From: RGIG6353 sp045531285 | Lineage (GTDB): Bacteria > Bacillota > Clostridia > Oscillospirales > SIG627 | NCBI GenBank assembly: GCA_045531285.1 | Contig: JAZSDT010000067.1 | Span: 1-40,794, forward strand | DNA length: 40,794 nucleotides | Direction of reading: 5' to 3' | Shown here: one piece after another, positions 38,117 to 40,794 of the stretch | How the letters are laid out: every line of letters starts with the position of its first letter | Numbering within the stretch: the stretch's first letter is position 1 | Notes under the pieces: generated by a model | What the model was told of the DNA's origin: nothing | Seen by the model: the letters and a program-made list of their open reading frames with translations, nothing else | Databases searched by the model: none | Position numbers and translations under genes: made by a program

Positions 38117-39606
38117 CTCTTAGGTACTCCCCATTTTTTAATTAAATATTCTTTCTCACTTGGAGAAGCGTTGTTGTAGTCCTCCCACATTGAGGGAGTC
38201 CATCTTACTGTATTGTCAACTTCTATCGTATATCTCTGCTGACCTCTGATATATTGTGCTATTGCAAGAGCCATTACGCAGTCATCGTGAGCACCTTGCT
38301 CAGCTTCAGCTCTGAAATCCTCGTTGCGAATGAACGTCAGCATTTCTGATATGGTATCCTCATCACTTACAAGCTCTTTATCATCTCTTGAGGCTTGTAC
38401 AAGCCCTGCAATGATAATAGGACGTGTCCTGGAATCTGTTCTGAAACCGAAGGAACGCTTGATACCGTGTGTGTAATCGTCTACCGTTTCTCTTACGTAC
38501 TGGTGCTGATATCCGAGCCTTTCAAGCTCCATAACGGGATAAGTTGAAAGGTTGGTCTCAATCCCTACAAGAGCGCTGTTATAAAGCTCCGCAAGGCAAT
38601 ATAACTGTCTCGCGAATATATCCTCATCAAATCTCTGACGAAGAATAGCAACTTGTCTGCCAGTGGTATTGTCAAGTACTTGAGCGACGAAATAATCAGA
38701 ACCCTCTCCAGCCGTATCTGCGCCTATAACGTAAGGATACCCGCCTTTAGGCTCTTCAAATATCGTAATACACCCGTCCGTTTCATCAACAAAACGCGTA
38801 TCGGATATCTTGAGTCCGTCGTATGCGTATGCGAACGTGCCACGCTTCTTTGGTGTAGGCAGATGCTGAAGCCGTTCGGTGAGCTCCTTTGCGTTGAACA
38901 CCGATTTGCCCGTTACGCCCCACATGCCGAGGCAATATACTTGGTAGTAGTACTCGTCAGTTTCTTTGAAGCGTTCAAGAGTTTTTATAGCCTCTGCGCT
39001 GATGAATCTGTTGTCTTTGTAAGTTGACCTATGCGTTGTAACATCGTCGAATGTACGGTCGAAAAATCGGCTCTTAAGCCAATGTGTAATACTGATCGGG
39101 TTGAACGTGAGTATTATCTGCTTATAAAAAGGTGTCTCATCACGGAGACGTATATCAAGCTGATTAAGGTCGGTTTCCAATAGTTCCGAAGCTTCCTCAA
39201 TCCATATGCTTGTGATATGGTATATAGACTTTAGCTTTTCTACGTCATCCAGTCCCGCGAATATCAGCTCAGAGCCATTGTTGAACGTGATACGCATATC
39301 GCTTTCGCTGTGTCCCGATATGCTTTCTCTGTAATGCTCGTATGCCATTTCTTTGAGTATGCGGAAGCAGCTCTCTCTCAATGTTTTTGCCACCTTACGG
39401 CATATTAATATTCTGTGCCCGCTCTCACTCGTTGCCCTCTCAAGCACCTTTCTTGCGGCAAACACCGACTTACCCGAGCCACCTCCACCCATAAGGACAA
39501 GGAAGCGACTCTCGTTGAAGTAAAGCGGAAAGAACGCATCATTAGTCTGCTCTTTAAGTTCTACATACCACCTAAGCGCATTAGCTGTAATATCGTCAAC
39601 TCTCAT
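38113..39606 (-). CDS. terL: terminase large subunit
   Basis: ATG 39606 (497 residues, GAGATGG site) is preferred to a TTG at 39621. The ATPase has Walker A GGGGSGKS (residues 40-47) and Walker B IWIEEASE (134-141). The nuclease has VIGADTAGEGSD and AHDDCVMALA, the acidic metal ligands. It packages DNA into the head. The P-loop with its four leading Gs is unusual. Gene order terS-terL-portal is standard. Confidence 0.95.
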   Translation of the reverse strand: MRVDDITANALRWYVELKEQTNDAFFPLYFNESRFLVLMGGGGSGKSVFAARKVLERATSESGHRILICRKVAKTLRESCFRILKEMAYEHYRESISGHSESDMRITFNNGSELIFAGLDDVEKLKSIYHITSIWIEEASELLETDLNQLDIRLRDETPFYKQIILTFNPISITHWLKSRFFDRTFDDVTTHRSTYKDNRFISAEAIKTLERFKETDEYYYQVYCLGMWGVTGKSVFNAKELTERLQHLPTPKKRGTFAYAYDGLKISDTRFVDETDGCITIFEEPKGGYPYVIGADTAGEGSDYFVAQVLDNTTGRQVAILRQRFDEDIFARQLYCLAELYNSALVGIETNLSTYPVMELERLGYQHQYVRETVDDYTHGIKRSFGFRTDSRTRPIIIAGLVQASRDDKELVSDEDTISEMLTFIRNEDFRAEAEQGAHDDCVMALAIAQYIRGQQRYTIEVDNTVRWTPSMWEDYNNASPSEKEYLIKKWGVPKR

Positions 39607-39925
39607 TATTTGCCATCTCAACTGCCTTTTTCACAAGTGCCATCTTATCTGCTATACTTAATGGCTCACCGCTTGCGACAGCTCCAACCACTGTGGTATC
39701 GACTTGCTGACGTGCCTTGCCGTATTCTATCTCATACGCCCACTTATATATATCTGCTCTCAGTTTGTTGTTTGTATTGGGATCTTTGGCGATTTCTGCC
39801 AATCTCTCCGGAGCCTCATCTGCAAGCTTCTTTATGCTTTCGGGTCTCGGCTTTCTTCCCGGACCTCCTCTATGCCCTTTGACGAAGTGACCTTTTTCAT
39901 CCCTCATAGACGGAACATTATCCAT
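39596..39925 (-). CDS. terS: terminase small subunit
   Basis: ATG 39925 with AAGGAGGA before it (109 residues) is preferred to a GTG at 39952. It has MRDEKGHFVKGHRGGPGRKP, a basic N-terminal arm, and a helical oligomer region. It recognises phage DNA for packaging and starts the late operon. The upstream stretch has only a weak -10 (ACTATA at 39951-39956 on the plus strand), so an activator, possibly the sigma-like gene at 2530, may be needed. Confidence 0.8.
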   Translation of the reverse strand: MDNVPSMRDEKGHFVKGHRGGPGRKPRPESIKKLADEAPERLAEIAKDPNTNNKLRADIYKWAYEIEYGKARQQVDTTVVGAVASGEPLSIADKMALVKKAVEMANNES

Positions 39926-40030
39926 AAATGCGTCCTCCTTCCTTATAACCACTATATCACTATGAAAAAAATATCTCTAACCCACAAACCACAATTTTTA
40001 AAAAATTTTTTTATTAAATTTTTGCAATAA

Positions 40031-40057
40031 AAAAAGCACTCTTTTCGAGTGCAAAAA
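40031..40057 (-). terminator. terminator upstream of the late operon
   Basis: GCACTC pairs with GAGTGC around a five-base loop with T and A runs on both sides. Minus-strand T run suggests it blocks leftward read-through from the moron region into the late genes. Confidence 0.75.
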
Positions 40058-40084
40058 AATTCTAAATATTTTTTCAAAAGCCTA

Positions 40085-40113
40085 TTGACAAATGCGTATT
40101 AAATGCGTATAAT
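40085..40113 (+). promoter_or_regulatory. hicAB promoter with repeated operator
   Basis: TTGACA (40085-40090), exact 17-bp spacer, TATAAT (40108-40113). AATGCGTAT occurs twice (40091-40099 and 40102-40110) within the spacer, likely the HicB binding site. Confidence 0.88.
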
Positions 40114-40134
40114 ATAAGTGAGAGGAGGCATAAT

Positions 40135-40308
40135 ATGAAAACAAAAGAACTTATCGAGCTACTCCTTAAGAATGGCTGGAGCTTCAAACGTCACGGTGGC
40201 AATCACGACATCTACGTTAAAGGAAACGAAAAAGAGTGCATAGTCAGGCATCGTGAAACGGACGAAGAGTTAGCAAAAGCAATTATCAAGCGGAGAGGGC
40301 TTAAATAG
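40135..40308 (+). CDS. hicA: HicA toxin (mRNA interferase)
   Basis: The 57-residue product starts MKTKELIELLLKNGWSFKRH and has GGNHDIY with the catalytic His, then VRHRETDEELAKAIIKRRG. HicA folds like a double-stranded RNA-binding domain and cuts mRNA. AGAGGAGG precedes it. It is paired with HicB downstream. Confidence 0.92.
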   Translation: MKTKELIELLLKNGWSFKRHGGNHDIYVKGNEKECIVRHRETDEELAKAIIKRRGLK

Positions 40309-40356
40309 TCCCTCTCGGCTTGCCGGTAATATACACAGAAAAAATGGAGGAAAAAA

Positions 40357-40758
40357 ATGAAACACGCTTACCCGATTATTTTAACAAAAGGTCAAAAGTA
40401 TACTATGGTTTTTATACCCGATTTTAATATCAGTACTCAAGGAAAAAATTTACCCGACGCAATTGAAATGGCGAGAGACGCGATCGGTATAATGGGAATT
40501 GATATGCAGGATGACGGAGAACGCCTGCCAACACCCACCGATATCAACTCTGTTGACATTTCAGAATACGAAGGAGCGATAGTCTCTCTCGTAGATGTTG
40601 ATTTCGACGAATATCGCAGAAAAAACGATTTACGCACTGTACGTAAAAACTGTACTATTCCTTCTTGGCTCAACTATGAAGCGGAACGTGCCGGAATAAA
40701 CTTTTCTGCTTTATTGCAAAACGCTTTAAGAGAAGAACTAAAGCTCACAAATCATTGA
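40357..40758 (+). CDS. hicB: HicB antitoxin with RHH-type end
   Basis: The 133-residue product has the HicB partial RNase-H-like fold (YPIILTKGQKYTMVFIPDFN, TQGKNLPDAIEMARDAIG) and a C-terminal DNA-binding part (NCTIPSWLNYEAERAGINFS). It neutralises HicA and represses the promoter through its repeats. GGAGG before the ATG. The pair may stabilise the prophage or block other phages. Confidence 0.92.
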   Translation: MKHAYPIILTKGQKYTMVFIPDFNISTQGKNLPDAIEMARDAIGIMGIDMQDDGERLPTPTDINSVDISEYEGAIVSLVDVDFDEYRRKNDLRTVRKNCTIPSWLNYEAERAGINFSALLQNALREELKLTNH

Positions 40759-40770
40759 TGATATTAAAAA

Positions 40771-40794
40771 GGGGAGTCGTTAAGACTCCTCTTT
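40771..40794 (-). terminator. terminator at the junction, end of the RHH gene
   Basis: The minus-strand copy of the hairpin (GGAGTC / GACTCC, then CCCCTTTTTA) ends the RHH transcript and also lies after hicB. The last 20 bases repeat positions 1-20. Confidence 0.85.

Noticed and set aside
39951..39956. late promoter -10 box
   Set aside because: The minus-strand TATAGT has no acceptable -35 at 16-18 bp, so it is not listed as a promoter.

Overview
The window looks like the complete genome of a temperate, short-tailed (podovirus-like) phage of a Gram-positive bacterium, probably a Clostridia member of the gut type. The host is inferred from AGGAGG-type ribosome sites, the protein families (YopX, LLH holin, replisome organizer, dATP/dGTP diphosphohydrolase, HicAB) and the moderate base composition. 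Terminase, portal, scaffold and capsid are present, but there is no tape measure, tail tube, sheath or major tail protein, which argues for a short tail. The first and last 20 bases are identical, and the join rebuilds an intact terminator, so the molecule is probably circular in the assembly, with about 40,774 unique bases. No stretch above 300 bases lacks a gene, and I saw no tRNA gene or CRISPR array.

Layout. (1) 40.08 kb through the junction to 1.03 kb: two moron-like units. One is hicAB with its own promoter. The other is a divergent unit in which a ribbon-helix-helix regulator and two small unknown genes share an operator-rich promoter region and are bounded by inverted copies of one terminator. 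(2) 1.1-2.5 kb, minus strand: a ferritin-like protein and unknown genes. (3) 2.5-12.3 kb, minus strand: a dense early operon. It reads, in transcription order, from recombination (single-strand annealing protein plus YqaJ-type exonuclease) through SSB and a replisome organizer carrying a candidate origin inside its gene, to a resolvase-like nuclease, a divergent ThyX, many tiny cysteine-rich proteins, and finally a sigma-region-4-like regulator that may turn on late genes. (4) 12.3-16.8 kb: an unusually crowded control region with eleven small helix-turn-helix genes. These include three divergent pairs, a tandem set built from shared leaders and tails, and a gene with ten 27-bp repeats. (5) 16.99-18.39 kb: tyrosine integrase and a candidate attP that carries a tRNA or tmRNA 3' end flanked by paired arm repeats. 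(6) 39.9 down to 18.4 kb, minus strand: the late operon. Its order is small and large terminase, portal, scaffold, capsid, connector/fibre, lysis genes, fibre, a beta-propeller-like stabilisation protein, and two internal-virion-type proteins, the last of 2,557 residues.

How it works together. The divergent XRE pairs, two of them with textbook promoters and repeated operators, most likely set the lysis-lysogeny decision. The early operon copies and recombines the DNA and adjusts nucleotide pools. The sigma-like protein is a candidate late activator. Integrase and attP give lysogeny, and hicAB and the RHH unit are probably expressed in the prophage. The most unusual parts are the amplified repressor array, the variable-number repeat gene, and the RHH divergent unit. 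Gene calls rest on sequence reading alone; no database search was run.
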